Source: Halonatronomonas betaini
GTDB lineage: Bacteria > Bacillota > Halanaerobiia > Halanaerobiales > Halarsenatibacteraceae
Direction of reading: 5' to 3'
DNA length: 64,000 nucleotides
Assembly (NCBI RefSeq): GCF_015666175.1
Contig: NZ_JADPIE010000007.1
Span: forward strand, 153,188 to 217,187
Part shown: positions 17,648-26,656 of the stretch, in pieces
How positions within the stretch are numbered: the first letter of the stretch is position 1
Layout of the letters: the number at the start of each line of letters is the position of its first letter
Position numbers and translations under genes: made by a program
The notes under the pieces: model-generated
What the model saw: the letters and a program-made list of their open reading frames with translations, nothing else
The model's database searches: none
Told to the model about the DNA's origin: nothing

Positions 17648-19198
17648 ATGACAGAAGTTGGAATAGTAGGAGCCGGGCCAGGAGGTCTGGCAGCAGGAAT
17701 ACTATTAGCAGATAAAGGAGTTAACGTAACGATCCATGAAAGAATGGATAGAGTTGGCGGCAGAAATAGCTACCTGGAAAAAGGTGGTTATAAATTTGAT
17801 ATTGGCCCAACCTTTTTCATGATGCCCTTTATTCTGGAAGAGATCTTTGCAGCTACAGGCAGAAACCTCCATGATTATGTAGAATTAAAGATGATGGACC
17901 CATACTATAAACTCTGGTTTGCAGATGGCAAAACAATGACACCATCATTCCACAGAGATAAAGTCAGGGAATCTATCGCCAGCATAAATCCTGAAGATGC
18001 CGCTGGCTATGACCGCTATATGGAAGATAACGAAAAAAAGATGCGCTATACCCTGCCAGTATTGCAGCGTCCCTATAATTCCTTTACCGATCTCTTAAAT
18101 AAAGATATCTTTAGATTGCTAAAAGTCTTAAATCCCCAGCGGAGCCTCTGGGATGATTTAGGAAAATATTTTGACGATGATAGGGTGAAGGTCGGCTTTA
18201 CATTCCAGTCTAAATACCTTGGAATGTCGCCATTTAACTGTCCTTCAATGTTCAGTATTTTACCCTATACCGAATACAAATGGGGTGTCTATCATGTTAC
18301 AGGTGGCCTAAACCAGCTGGCAACAGCCATGGCCGAACTCTTTAAAGAACTCGGCGGTGAGATAGCTTTAGAGTCAGAAGTGGATGAAATAAAAATAAAT
18401 GGCCAGAAAGCAACCGGTCTTATAATAGATGGTAAGACCCATAAATACGATGAGATCGTGCTAAATGCAGATTTCTCCTGGGCCATGCAGAACCTCATCC
18501 CAAATGAAAAGCGCAACAAGTATTCAGATAGCAGACTCGATAAAAAGAATTATTCCTGCTCCACCTTTATGCTATATCTAGGGCTGGATGAAAGCTATGA
18601 TCACTTAAATCACCATAACGTCTTTATAGCTGAAGATTACAAGAAAAACTTCCTTGAGATCGAGTCAGATAAAGTGCTCTCTAAAGATCCATCATTTTAT
18701 CTCCAGAACCCGACAGCTACAGATGATACCCTGGCACCTCCAGGTCATTCAGCCATGTATCTGCTGGTTCCAACAGCAAATTTAAAGGGTAAAATTGACT
18801 GGAATAATCAAGCAGAATCCTTTAAAGAACAGATGCTGGATCTCCTGGAAAAAAGAGCAGGGATCACTGACATTAGAAATCATATCAAAGTCGAAAAGAT
18901 GATAACTCCAAAGGACTGGGAAACCCAGATGAATGTCGGTTATGGAGCAACCTTTAACCTGGGCCATAATCTCAGGCAGATGCTCATCTTTAGGCCCCAT
19001 AATGACTTTGAAGAATTTGAGAATATCTGGCTTGTTGGTGGCGGAACAAATCCAGGCAGCGGCCTGCCAACGATCTATGAATCAGGCAGAATCACTGCCA
19101 ATCTGCTGGCTAAAAAGCTGGGTCTAAGTTATAGTTTTGACCATCTCGACACCTTTGAGCAGAAATTTAAAGAAGATGCCTATCAACACATGGTCTAA
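17648..19198 (+). CDS. Carotenoid desaturase-like FAD oxidoreductase (CrtI/CrtN family), copy B
   Basis: A 516-residue paralogue of the preceding protein. The FAD loop is VGIVGAGPGGLAAGILLADK at the N-terminus, then HERMDRVGGRNSYLE and FDIGPTFFMMP, and the C-terminal signature VGGGTNPGSGLPTIYESGR. The start could be TTG at 17645 or ATG at 17648; both follow AAGGAG at 17633-17638 and the ATG is preferred. The two paralogues are clearly diverged and so probably catalyse successive steps, as in CrtN/CrtP-type pathways. CrtP-type oxygenation needs O2, which fits poorly with an anaerobe, so desaturation or isomerisation is more likely. A terminator follows at 19288. Confidence 0.85.
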   Translation: MTEVGIVGAGPGGLAAGILLADKGVNVTIHERMDRVGGRNSYLEKGGYKFDIGPTFFMMPFILEEIFAATGRNLHDYVELKMMDPYYKLWFADGKTMTPSFHRDKVRESIASINPEDAAGYDRYMEDNEKKMRYTLPVLQRPYNSFTDLLNKDIFRLLKVLNPQRSLWDDLGKYFDDDRVKVGFTFQSKYLGMSPFNCPSMFSILPYTEYKWGVYHVTGGLNQLATAMAELFKELGGEIALESEVDEIKINGQKATGLIIDGKTHKYDEIVLNADFSWAMQNLIPNEKRNKYSDSRLDKKNYSCSTFMLYLGLDESYDHLNHHNVFIAEDYKKNFLEIESDKVLSKDPSFYLQNPTATDDTLAPPGHSAMYLLVPTANLKGKIDWNNQAESFKEQMLDLLEKRAGITDIRNHIKVEKMITPKDWETQMNVGYGATFNLGHNLRQMLIFRPHNDFEEFENIWLVGGGTNPGSGLPTIYESGRITANLLAKKLGLSYSFDHLDTFEQKFKEDAYQHMV

Positions 19199-19287
19199 TA
19201 TATATAATCATATAATTATCCACCAAATAAATTTAATAAATAGCTGTCAACCTTAATCAGACATCAGTCTGGTTAACTGTCTGCCTC

Positions 19288-19321
19288 TCCCTGCCGTTTT
19301 CAGGCAGGGATATTTCTTTTT
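19288..19321 (+). terminator. Rho-independent terminator after carotenoid genes
   Basis: TCCCTGCC at 19288-19295 pairs with GGCAGGGA at 19303-19310, followed by TATTTCTTTTTAT. It ends the two-gene desaturase operon. Confidence 0.82.
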
Positions 19322-19373
19322 ATATTGAATAATGTATTAATAACGAGAAAATAAAAGGAATCAGGTGATAGTA

Positions 19374-20300
19374 ATGGATTTAGTTAATCGCAAACCAGCT
19401 GTTCTAATGAAAAACTTAAGCAAAAAGTTTGATGGGCAGACTGTGATTGATAACATAAGCTTTAGTCAGTCCCTGAATGAAACAGTGGCTATTCTAGGTA
19501 AAAATGGTTCCGGTAAGACAACATTAATAAAACTGCTGATAGGCCTCTATCAGCCAACTTCAGGCAATATCAAGTTATTTGGCCAGAACCCAACAAAGCA
19601 CCCGGCAGTAAAAGAAAAAATATCATATTTAAGTGGAGATTATAATCTTTATCCTAATTTAACTGTCAGGGAGACGATTGAGCTGGCAGCTAGTTTATAT
19701 AATACAGATATTGATCCAGATAAAGCATTAAACATTATTAGAAAAGAAGGTATTGACCTGGATAAAGAGATAAAACTGCTCTCTAGAGGCCAACTGCAAC
19801 TGGTCAAACTTGCTGCAGCTTTAGTTAATGATCCGGATTTAATAATTCTTGATGAGCCGACTTCAGGGCTTGATATTCTTGTCAGGCAGAGGCTTCTGGC
19901 CAGATTATGCTGGTATAAAGACGAAGAAAATATAAATTTACTCTTTACCAGCCATAATTTTAGCGAAATTAGTCAGCTAGCTGACAGAATTATTCTGCTT
20001 GATCAGGGTAAAAAATTAGCTGATTTAAAAATGGAAGAACTTCCTAATTTCAATAAAGAAATAATCTTTGTGCCTCAGAAAGATCTGAAAAAAAGAGATT
20101 TAGGTCTTGATAAAATTCATGGAATCAATCAAATAACTTTAGAAGATAAGAAATTTATTATAAACTACTCAAAAGATGAAGCTAACATACTTTACAGACT
20201 TTCAGAAATACCATATCTTTCCCTAAAAATCAAAGAACCAGATTTAGCTGATATCTTTCATGAGCTAATCGAAGGAGGTCGACAGGATGAGTCTGAATAA
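19374..20300 (+). CDS. ABC-2-type exporter ATPase subunit
   Basis: A 308-residue ATP-binding subunit with Walker A GKNGSGKTT (near residue 43), Q-loop-region LSGDYNLYPNLTVRE, signature LLSRGQLQLVKLAAAL, Walker B LIILDEPTSGLD and switch His in FTSHNF. The C-terminal ~90 residues form the extension common in the CcmA/drug-exporter branch. The start is uncertain: GTG at 19365 or ATG at 19374; the latter has AGGTG about 6 nt upstream and is chosen. The membrane subunit overlaps its 3' end by 14 nt, so the two are coupled. Substrate unknown; family members export drugs, peptides or lipids. Confidence 0.9.
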   Translation: MDLVNRKPAVLMKNLSKKFDGQTVIDNISFSQSLNETVAILGKNGSGKTTLIKLLIGLYQPTSGNIKLFGQNPTKHPAVKEKISYLSGDYNLYPNLTVRETIELAASLYNTDIDPDKALNIIRKEGIDLDKEIKLLSRGQLQLVKLAAALVNDPDLIILDEPTSGLDILVRQRLLARLCWYKDEENINLLFTSHNFSEISQLADRIILLDQGKKLADLKMEELPNFNKEIIFVPQKDLKKRDLGLDKIHGINQITLEDKKFIINYSKDEANILYRLSEIPYLSLKIKEPDLADIFHELIEGGRQDESE

Positions 20301-21060
20301 ATACAAACTATTACTTAAAAAGGAATGGGCTAATAATCGCTGGAAAGTCTTAATAGTCTCAGCCTTTCTCCTGGTAACAGCTACAATCCTGGTATTACAA
20401 TATCCTATGGTGCAAAGAACTTTAGAATTAGGAATTCTTGATGAGTTGCCTGACTGGATGACCGGCGGGATGGAACAGCAGTTAAACTTTCATTATTATC
20501 TGGCTGATAGCTGGTTTGATGGCAGCCTGGCTCAGTATGGTACTTTACTGGCTGTACTCCTTGGAATGGGAGTTATTGGTAGTGAATTCCAGGACGGTAC
20601 CCTGCCATTTTTACTGGCCAGACCTATTAAGCGGACTGAGCTATTCAAGAAAAAATTAGGCTTTCAAATATTTATTATGACCGCATTCATGATTATTTTA
20701 ACTGTCTACTTAGGATTATTTGCCAGTTTTCAGGGTAGAGAAATATACTTATTTAGATTTATAATTGCCTTGATTCCCCTGGGGCTTAAGTTGCTGGTAG
20801 CTTTCCTGTTAACAGTTAACCTATCATTACTATTAAAAGATCAGGTTAAATCAGGTATCTTCAGTCTGGCAATAATTTTAGCTTTCTGGGTTGCCGCAAA
20901 TCTAACACCTCTATACAATATCTTCTATTATTACTGGGCCAATCTGGCAGATTATTACGTAACCGGCAGTTTTCCCACAATAGATACAGCATTACTGATT
21001 ATATTAAATACCGGCCTCTATGGCCTGGCCTTAAGCCGCTTTAAAAAGATGGATATATAA
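20287..21060 (+). CDS. ABC-2-type exporter membrane subunit
   Basis: A 257-residue membrane protein with a cytoplasmic N-terminus (LNKYKLLLKKEWANNRWK) and about six hydrophobic spans, beginning at residues 19-38 and ending at about 238-253. The segment FQDGTLPFLLARPIKRTEL is the typical ABC-2 permease coupling region. It overlaps the ATPase gene and has AAGGAGG just upstream of its ATG. The two would form a homodimeric permease with two ATPases. Nothing nearby identifies the cargo. Confidence 0.87.
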   Translation: MSLNKYKLLLKKEWANNRWKVLIVSAFLLVTATILVLQYPMVQRTLELGILDELPDWMTGGMEQQLNFHYYLADSWFDGSLAQYGTLLAVLLGMGVIGSEFQDGTLPFLLARPIKRTELFKKKLGFQIFIMTAFMIILTVYLGLFASFQGREIYLFRFIIALIPLGLKLLVAFLLTVNLSLLLKDQVKSGIFSLAIILAFWVAANLTPLYNIFYYYWANLADYYVTGSFPTIDTALLIILNTGLYGLALSRFKKMDI

Positions 21061-21193
21061 TATATAATATAATAAGTCGCTAAAATATTTATAAATTAAC
21101 AAATATTCAATGAGGTGTTTAGATGGAAAATGTTAGCAGTAGATTTGATAAAAACAGGAGATTTTAAAGTGAGAAGATAAGGGGAGTTTTAAT

Positions 21194-22837
21194 ATGCCTG
21201 ACCCAACCCAAAACATAAAAACATTACTGCTGGATGGCTACCTGGATGAACCATCCTGTCTTGGCGTGCCGCCATATATTTCGCCCCATGCCAGATATCT
21301 CTATGGTGCCCTGCTGGCCGGTGGCATACCAGAGAAGATGATCAACTACCTTACCGCCGATTCATATAGAGACAGCAAAACAATCGCCGATCTTGAAGAA
21401 TATGATCTCGTAATAATCCTGGCCGGAACAACAGTACCAGGCCATTATCTCGGCGGCCAGCCCCTGAGCCTGGCCGAAATCAAAGAGATTGGCCAGAACC
21501 TAAAATACCCGACCAGAGTCCTGGCCGGCCCAATAACCCTGGTCTGGGAGCAACTGCCTGGCCAGCAAGTTCTGGCAGAAAACTATGATATCATCACCGG
21601 AGAGCTGGCCCCTTTAGAACTATATAATCGCCTCCAGGATCAGCAAAACCAGCCAGTAATTAACAGTAAAAATCAGGAGAAAATAGCAGCAGCCATCTCA
21701 GACTGGGCAATCACCGGCAGCCAGATCTTTAAAGCCCATCCAGGCCATCCTAAATTACTGGCAGAGCTGGAAACCTTCCGGGGTTGCCCCAGAAGCAAGC
21801 ACTGTGAATTCTGCAGCGAGCAGCTAAAGCAGATCCATTATCAGAGAAAGCCAGAGGCCATAGCGGCCGAAGTTAAGGCAATAGCAGCAACCGGTGTCCA
21901 TAATTACCGCCTGGGCTGCCAGACCGATCTCCTGGCCTATCCCTGGTTAGAAGAGCTTTATAGCGGCATCAGAGAGGCCGATCCCGATCTAAAAGTCCTC
22001 CATCTTGATAATATCAACCCAGGCCCCCTGGGTAGAAAAGATCCGACAGAAGCTAGAAGACTTTTAAATATCATTTGCAAGTACAACACCCCAGGCGATG
22101 TCGCCGCCTTTGGCCTGGAATCAGCAGATCACCAGGTCTTAAAGGCCAACAACATCGATACCGACCCTGAACTGACCTTCAGGGCAATCGAGCGGATTAA
22201 CGAGATCGGCGGCCAGCGTGTCAACGGCATCCCGAAATTACTGCCAGGACTAAACTTCCTGGCCGGCCTAAAGGGCGAAAGAGCAGAGACCTATCAGCAT
22301 AACCTCCAGTATCTCAGAAGAATCAAAGAAGCTGGCTTAATGCTTAGAAGAATCAATATCCGCCAGGTCAATCCCCTGGGCAGCTATCAGGCCAGCCAGG
22401 TAGATAGCCGCCGTTTCAAAGAATTTAAGCGCCAGGTCAACGAAGAAATCAACAAACCAATGCTCCAGCAGGTATTCCCAACAGGCACAGTCATCAAAGG
22501 AGTCTGGCCAGAAATTAAAAAAGGCCGGCTGACCTATGGCCGCCGACCTGGAAGTTATCCTATTTTAATCGGCATCCCTGGCGATCACCTGAGCAAGGAA
22601 GAAATCTCAGTCCAGGTAATCGATTACGGTTACCGCTCAATAACCGCCCTGCCCTATCCATTCTATATCAATCAGGCCAGCCTGATCGAACTGGAACAGA
22701 TTCCAGGCTTCGGCAAAAAACGGGCAGAAAAAGTCCTCCTGGCCAGGCCGAAAAACCTAAAAGAACTCTCAGAAACCATCGGTTCCGGCTTCCCCATAGA
22801 GGACTGGCAGGATATCTTTAAATTCAGTAAAAATTAA
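21194..22837 (+). CDS. Radical SAM protein with B12-like N-terminal and helix-hairpin-helix C-terminal domains
   Basis: A 547-residue radical SAM enzyme. The N-terminus (about 1-185) resembles the B12-binding/Rossmann domain of large radical SAM proteins. The cluster-binding motif is C-X5-C-X2-C (RGCPRSKHCEFC, about residues 196-207), wider than the standard CX3CX2C but of a kind I associate with B12-domain radical SAM proteins of uncertain function. A TRAM-like segment (about 435-480) and a C-terminal helix-hairpin-helix (LEQIPGFGKKRAEKVLLA, about 500-517) suggest nucleic acid binding. The base composition is much more GC-rich than earlier genes: 38 of 60 bases in line 21421 are G or C, against 21 of 60 in line 4741. 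ATG start with AAGGGGAG upstream. Substrate unknown; RNA modification is a guess from the HhH and TRAM-like parts. Confidence 0.85.
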   Translation: MPDPTQNIKTLLLDGYLDEPSCLGVPPYISPHARYLYGALLAGGIPEKMINYLTADSYRDSKTIADLEEYDLVIILAGTTVPGHYLGGQPLSLAEIKEIGQNLKYPTRVLAGPITLVWEQLPGQQVLAENYDIITGELAPLELYNRLQDQQNQPVINSKNQEKIAAAISDWAITGSQIFKAHPGHPKLLAELETFRGCPRSKHCEFCSEQLKQIHYQRKPEAIAAEVKAIAATGVHNYRLGCQTDLLAYPWLEELYSGIREADPDLKVLHLDNINPGPLGRKDPTEARRLLNIICKYNTPGDVAAFGLESADHQVLKANNIDTDPELTFRAIERINEIGGQRVNGIPKLLPGLNFLAGLKGERAETYQHNLQYLRRIKEAGLMLRRINIRQVNPLGSYQASQVDSRRFKEFKRQVNEEINKPMLQQVFPTGTVIKGVWPEIKKGRLTYGRRPGSYPILIGIPGDHLSKEEISVQVIDYGYRSITALPYPFYINQASLIELEQIPGFGKKRAEKVLLARPKNLKELSETIGSGFPIEDWQDIFKFSKN

Positions 22838-22888
22838 TACAAAAATTAATAGAGCCTGGAGCTAATAACTCCAGGCCTAAAATATATT

Positions 22889-23848
22889 CTAATAACCGGC
22901 CTCATAATTAACAAGCCGCTTCATCTCTTTACCAGCCTGATAAAGCCTGATATTCTCAATAAACATATCAGTTGCCCGTTCATAATAACCGGAGAAACTT
23001 CCAGCAAGATGAGGCGTAATAATCACATTATCCAGCTTATAAAAAGGGGATTCCGGCGGCAGCGGTTCCTCCTCAAATACATCGAGGCCGGCCCCGGCAA
23101 TCTCGCCAAACTCAAGGGCTGCCAGCAGCTCATCCTGGTTAACAACAGGCCCCCGGCCAACATTAATAAAGTAAGCTGACTCAGGCATCGCCTTAAACTC
23201 AGCAGCCCCAATCATCCCCTCAGTCTCAGAAGTTAGGGGCAGAATAGAGACCGCAAAATCAACACCGGCAAAGGCCTCCTGCAGCTGGTCCTGGCCATAA
23301 ATCCTATCAACCCCTGGCACACCTTCATCAGGATTCCTCTTAACACCATCGACAACCATGCCAAAGGCATTGGCAACTTCAACAATCCCCTGGCCAATAT
23401 TTCCTAGCCCTAAAACCAGCAGCCGCTTGCCCTTAAGGCCAGTTAGACTAATCCGGTTCCATTCCTTATTCTGCTGTTGCTTAAAAAGCTCCGGCAGCCG
23501 TCTGCTAAAACTCAAAATAAAGGCCATCGTATGCTCGGCAATTATATCCCTGTGCAATCCACTCATATTGGTCAGCTTCACACCATTTTCAGCAAGCCAT
23601 TCAGCTTCCGGCTGCTCCAGTAACTTATCGACCCCGGCACTTAAAGCCTGCACCCATTTAAGCTCAGGCCCCTCGGCCAGAATGCCGGCATCTAAATCAC
23701 CAGGAAAACCAATAGCAACCTCAGCATCCTCCATAGCCCTCTGCTGTTCATCATCCTCTAAAGCCTTAACAATCTCAATATCTTCAAATTCAGCTTCTAT
23801 CTTCTGACTGTATTTCTCATCCCAGTCCTGAGTTAACATAACTTTCAT
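22889..23848 (-). CDS. D-isomer-specific 2-hydroxyacid dehydrogenase
   Basis: A 319-residue NAD(P)-dependent dehydrogenase of the glyoxylate/hydroxypyruvate reductase-like branch. The nucleotide-binding loop is LVLGLGNIGQGI (about residues 144-155). The catalytic Arg is in FINVGRGPVV (about 226-235), Glu in FEEEPLPPESP, and His in ITPHLAGS (about 282-289). The N-terminal substrate domain is intact. ATG start with GGAGG upstream. It is convergent with the radical SAM gene, with only about 50 nt between them, and lies 45 nt downstream of the GNAT gene on the same strand, so the two may be co-transcribed. The exact 2-keto acid is not decidable. Confidence 0.9.
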   Translation of the reverse strand: MKVMLTQDWDEKYSQKIEAEFEDIEIVKALEDDEQQRAMEDAEVAIGFPGDLDAGILAEGPELKWVQALSAGVDKLLEQPEAEWLAENGVKLTNMSGLHRDIIAEHTMAFILSFSRRLPELFKQQQNKEWNRISLTGLKGKRLLVLGLGNIGQGIVEVANAFGMVVDGVKRNPDEGVPGVDRIYGQDQLQEAFAGVDFAVSILPLTSETEGMIGAAEFKAMPESAYFINVGRGPVVNQDELLAALEFGEIAGAGLDVFEEEPLPPESPFYKLDNVIITPHLAGSFSGYYERATDMFIENIRLYQAGKEMKRLVNYEAGY

Positions 23849-23874
23849 AAATTAATCGCCTCCCTGTAAAGTAT

Positions 23875-23891
23875 ATAGGTACCTGGCACCT
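23875..23891. repeat. 17-bp near-palindrome between two minus-strand genes
   Basis: TAGGTACC and GGCACCTA flank a central T, with one mismatch between the arms. It lies in the 45-nt gap before the dehydrogenase start and could be an operator, or one copy of a small dispersed GGTGCC-type repeat. No second copy was noticed in this window. Confidence 0.4.
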
Positions 23892-23893
23892 AT

Positions 23894-24586
23894 TTATTCT
23901 CTTAAATCAGCCTCCATGACATACCAGTCATCATGGAGATCATTGGCCTTGCCAACCACCTTAAAACCATGCTTTTCATAAATATGCCTGGCAGCAGGGT
24001 TATCAGGCCGTACCTCAAGCTTAACCCGCTTAATCCCAATCTCACGCAAATAATCAAGGCCAGCCCCGGTCAGACTGCTCCCGAGCCCTTTACCCCGGGC
24101 TTCCGGGCTTACAGCCAGCGAAAGAATCTGGGCATCAGCAGTCCCTCTAACCGAAAAGGCAATATAATAAACCTTATTATAAATCACCCTGCCAACATCA
24201 AAGAGAGTCAGGCCATACTTGCCCTGGAGCCAGCGGCTCAAAAGCCGAAAAATATGGCCGCCAAAGACAGCCTCTTTCCAGAGAGATTTAACCCCGGAAA
24301 TCACAATAATATAGCCCTGGGGCTTATCATTCTCATCAACAGCCACCAGAAAGCCATCGCTAAAGACCTGGCCAAAAAGCTTCAGGATATCCCTAACAGC
24401 ATTCTCTAGCTTCCGCCGTCTGGCCGAAGTTTCCAGCTCATTTTCAGGCCTGGTCGCCTTAACCCTGGTATCCTCAACCTCGCTAAAAAATAGCACGCCA
24501 TCATCAAAGGCCCCAATAAAAATTCTGGCCAGCTCAGGCAAATATTTCTCCTCAAATTTAACGATCTGATAATTATCAGGTAGCAT
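23894..24586 (-). CDS. GNAT-family N-acetyltransferase
   Basis: A 230-residue protein with a single GNAT fold in its C-terminal half: beta4 QILSLAVSPEARGKGLGSSL carries the acetyl-CoA pyrophosphate loop (RGKGLG, about residues 173-178), followed by RPDNPAARHIYEKHGF. The N-terminal ~100 residues are extra and have no clear match. ATG start with AAAGGGGG upstream on the minus strand. The layout resembles RimI-like or general small-molecule acetyltransferases; the acceptor is unknown. GC-rich codon use matches the adjacent dehydrogenase and radical SAM genes. Confidence 0.83.
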   Translation of the reverse strand: MLPDNYQIVKFEEKYLPELARIFIGAFDDGVLFFSEVEDTRVKATRPENELETSARRRKLENAVRDILKLFGQVFSDGFLVAVDENDKPQGYIIVISGVKSLWKEAVFGGHIFRLLSRWLQGKYGLTLFDVGRVIYNKVYYIAFSVRGTADAQILSLAVSPEARGKGLGSSLTGAGLDYLREIGIKRVKLEVRPDNPAARHIYEKHGFKVVGKANDLHDDWYVMEADLRE

Positions 24587-24773
24587 CAGCCTAACCCCCT
24601 TTAATCTATTATACCCTGCACACTAAAAGGTCACAAGTTGAGAATTAACAATAAATCCTGATTAAACTGTTTATTTTTAGCTCAGAGTATAGTAAAATAT
24701 ACTTACGCTCAATAAATTTTCAACAGCACTAATAAATAATTGCAAAAAATTATTTATTGCTACAACTAATGAA

Positions 24774-24803
24774 GATAAAATGCCGGCCAGTTACGGCCGG
24801 CAT
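24774..24803 (-). terminator. Rho-independent terminator for the minus-strand chemoreceptor
   Basis: A perfect nine-pair stem ATGCCGGCC/GGCCGGCAT (24780-24788 with 24795-24803). Read on the minus strand it runs into TTTTATC, so it ends the transcript of the chemoreceptor whose stop is at 24849. Confidence 0.85.
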
Positions 24804-24848
24804 CACTTAAATATTTAAAGCAAGTTTTAGCACCTTGACAGCATAAAC

Positions 24849-26447
24849 TTATATATCGAACTTATCGACAGTAGCCTTAAGCTCCCTGGACATCTCGGCA
24901 AGTTTCTCAGAGGCCTCAACTATCTCAGATGTAGAGCTGGACTGCTCCTCGCTGGCAGCAGTAATCTCCTCAGTCTGGCTGGTTGTATCCTCGCTGATGG
25001 CCGTAATCTCCTGGATAGCCTGCTTAACCTTTTCGCTGCTATCCTCCATGGTATTGGCGGCATTATCAATATTTTCAAGGCGGTCAAGTAAGGCTCTGGC
25101 AGCCTGATCAATCTGGTCCAGCGACTGGCTGGTTTCTTTAATAGAGCTAACACTGGAATCAACAACCTTTTCAGTCTGATCAGTAGTTCTAACAGCCTCT
25201 TCAGATTTAGCCTGAATCTCTTTAATCAGGTTCGAGATCTCCTCAGTGGCAGAGGCCGATTCCTCAGCAAGTTCCCTGATCTCATCGGCAACAACTGAGA
25301 ATCCCCGGCCAGCTTCACCGGCCCTGGCAGCCTCAATCGCAGCATTTAGAGCCAGCAAATTAGTCTGCTGGGAGATACCATTTATCAGTTCAATGATCTC
25401 ATTTATCTTTAAGGACAGCTCGCTTAATTCATTAATTTTAGCAGAAACCTCTTCAGACTGGTTATTAACCTTATTGATCTCGGCAATCGAATGGCCCATC
25501 GAATTATTACCGGCTTCAATATCGCCAATCATACTGCTGGCCTGATCATTCATCTCAGCAGTCATCTCAGTCAGGCTTTCAATTTCAGCAGCCAGATTAG
25601 AAATATTACTGTCAGTAATATTTATCTTTTCAACCTGAGTCCCGGCACCTTCGGCAACCTGCTCGATAGCCTGGGTTACTTCATGGGCAGAGGCAGAGAT
25701 CTCCTCGCTGTTAGCAGTCAGATTCTCACTGCTCTCAGAGAGCCGTTCAGCAAAGCGAGTAACCTGGCCAATAATATCCTTAAGGTTGCCCTGCATCTGA
25801 TTTAAAGAGCGGCTCAAATCGCCGACCTCATCTTTAGATTGATTGGCAAGCTGCTCCTGATTTAGATCGCCAGCGGAGATATTTTCAGCAAACTCCCTGG
25901 CCTCAGTAATCGGCCTGGTAATCTTTGAGGCAATAAAGAAGACAGTAAAGCTGACCAGCAGAATAATTATAAAAGAACCTAAAATAACATTATTTCTGAA
26001 ACTGGCAATCTCTGCCTGGGCTGCAGACTCATCATAATAGGCAGTGATCTGGCCCAGATATGTATTATCAGCAGCAACAATATCATTCTGCTGTTGAAAT
26101 ACGTCATCGTCTGTTTCAAGGGCTGCAACATCAGCAAAATCATCATCTCTAGTAAAGGTAAAAACATTTTCATCCTGGCGATCATCTATCGTCAAGTGGA
26201 GCAACTGATAGCGTTCGAAAAAGTCTCTAACTTCACTTTCTAAATCATTATGTTCAGGGTCGTTGATATAAAGAGGGCTGGCCGAGGAAATCGTTGTAAC
26301 TTCAAATTCCCGCTCGACTTCCCGGTGAAAATTATCAGTAACCTGACTGCTCTGGTTAGTTATCATCACAGCCAGAACGACTGCAAAGGCAATAACCATA
26401 ACAGCTATCACAGAAAACAAAAATTTGTACTTAATCTTTTTAAACAA
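24849..26447 (-). CDS. Methyl-accepting chemotaxis protein with small extracytoplasmic sensor
   Basis: A 532-residue chemoreceptor. Membrane span 1 is at about residues 8-30, an acidic extracytoplasmic sensor of about 120 residues follows (31-150), then span 2 at about 152-173 and a HAMP domain at 174-230. The cytoplasmic coiled coil ends in VDKFDI. The signalling tip is [20 protein letters not shown] followed by [16 protein letters not shown]. The start is TTG (the codon before TTT AAA AAG), with GGAG upstream. It is divergent from the H-NOX chemoreceptor across a 209-nt gap. Ligand unknown; the sensor is too short for a double Cache domain. No CheR-binding pentapeptide is visible at the C-terminus. 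Confidence 0.92.
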   Translation of the reverse strand: MFKKIKYKFLFSVIAVMVIAFAVVLAVMITNQSSQVTDNFHREVEREFEVTTISSASPLYINDPEHNDLESEVRDFFERYQLLHLTIDDRQDENVFTFTRDDDFADVAALETDDDVFQQQNDIVAADNTYLGQITAYYDESAAQAEIASFRNNVILGSFIIILLVSFTVFFIASKITRPITEAREFAENISAGDLNQEQLANQSKDEVGDLSRSLNQMQGNLKDIIGQVTRFAERLSESSENLTANSEEISASAHEVTQAIEQVAEGAGTQVEKINITDSNISNLAAEIESLTEMTAEMNDQASSMIGDIEAGNNSMGHSIAEINKVNNQSEEVSAKINELSELSLKINEIIELINGISQQTNLLALNAAIEAARAGEAGRGFSVVADEIRELAEESASATEEISNLIKEIQAKSEEAVRTTDQTEKVVDSSVSSIKETSQSLDQIDQAARALLDRLENIDNAANTMEDSSEKVKQAIQEITAISEDTTSQTEEITAASEEQSSSTSEIVEASEKLAEMSRELKATVDKFDI

Positions 26448-26656
26448 TATGTACCACTCCAGATTATAAGTATTTTGTAAAGCAGACTAAATCAAACCTA
26501 AAGAAACATTAAAATTATGTAAACTTCAGGATTATGTATTTAAATTCGTTACATTAAATTATATTCTCGAATAAACCAAATAATCCTGCTTTTTTACTAA
26601 TATTTTTTCATAAAAGTAATTTTAACAAATATCTGAGCACACAGGAGGTAGAATTA

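Noticed and set aside
21123..21167. 14-codon leader peptide before the radical SAM gene
   Set aside because: It has an ATG and a weak upstream AGGTG, but no attenuator hairpin follows and the sequence has no regulatory codon run.
24731..24758. AATAAATAATT/AATTATTTATT inverted repeat as a terminator
   Set aside because: It is made entirely of A and T, and a better GC-rich terminator lies closer to the chemoreceptor stop at 24774-24803.
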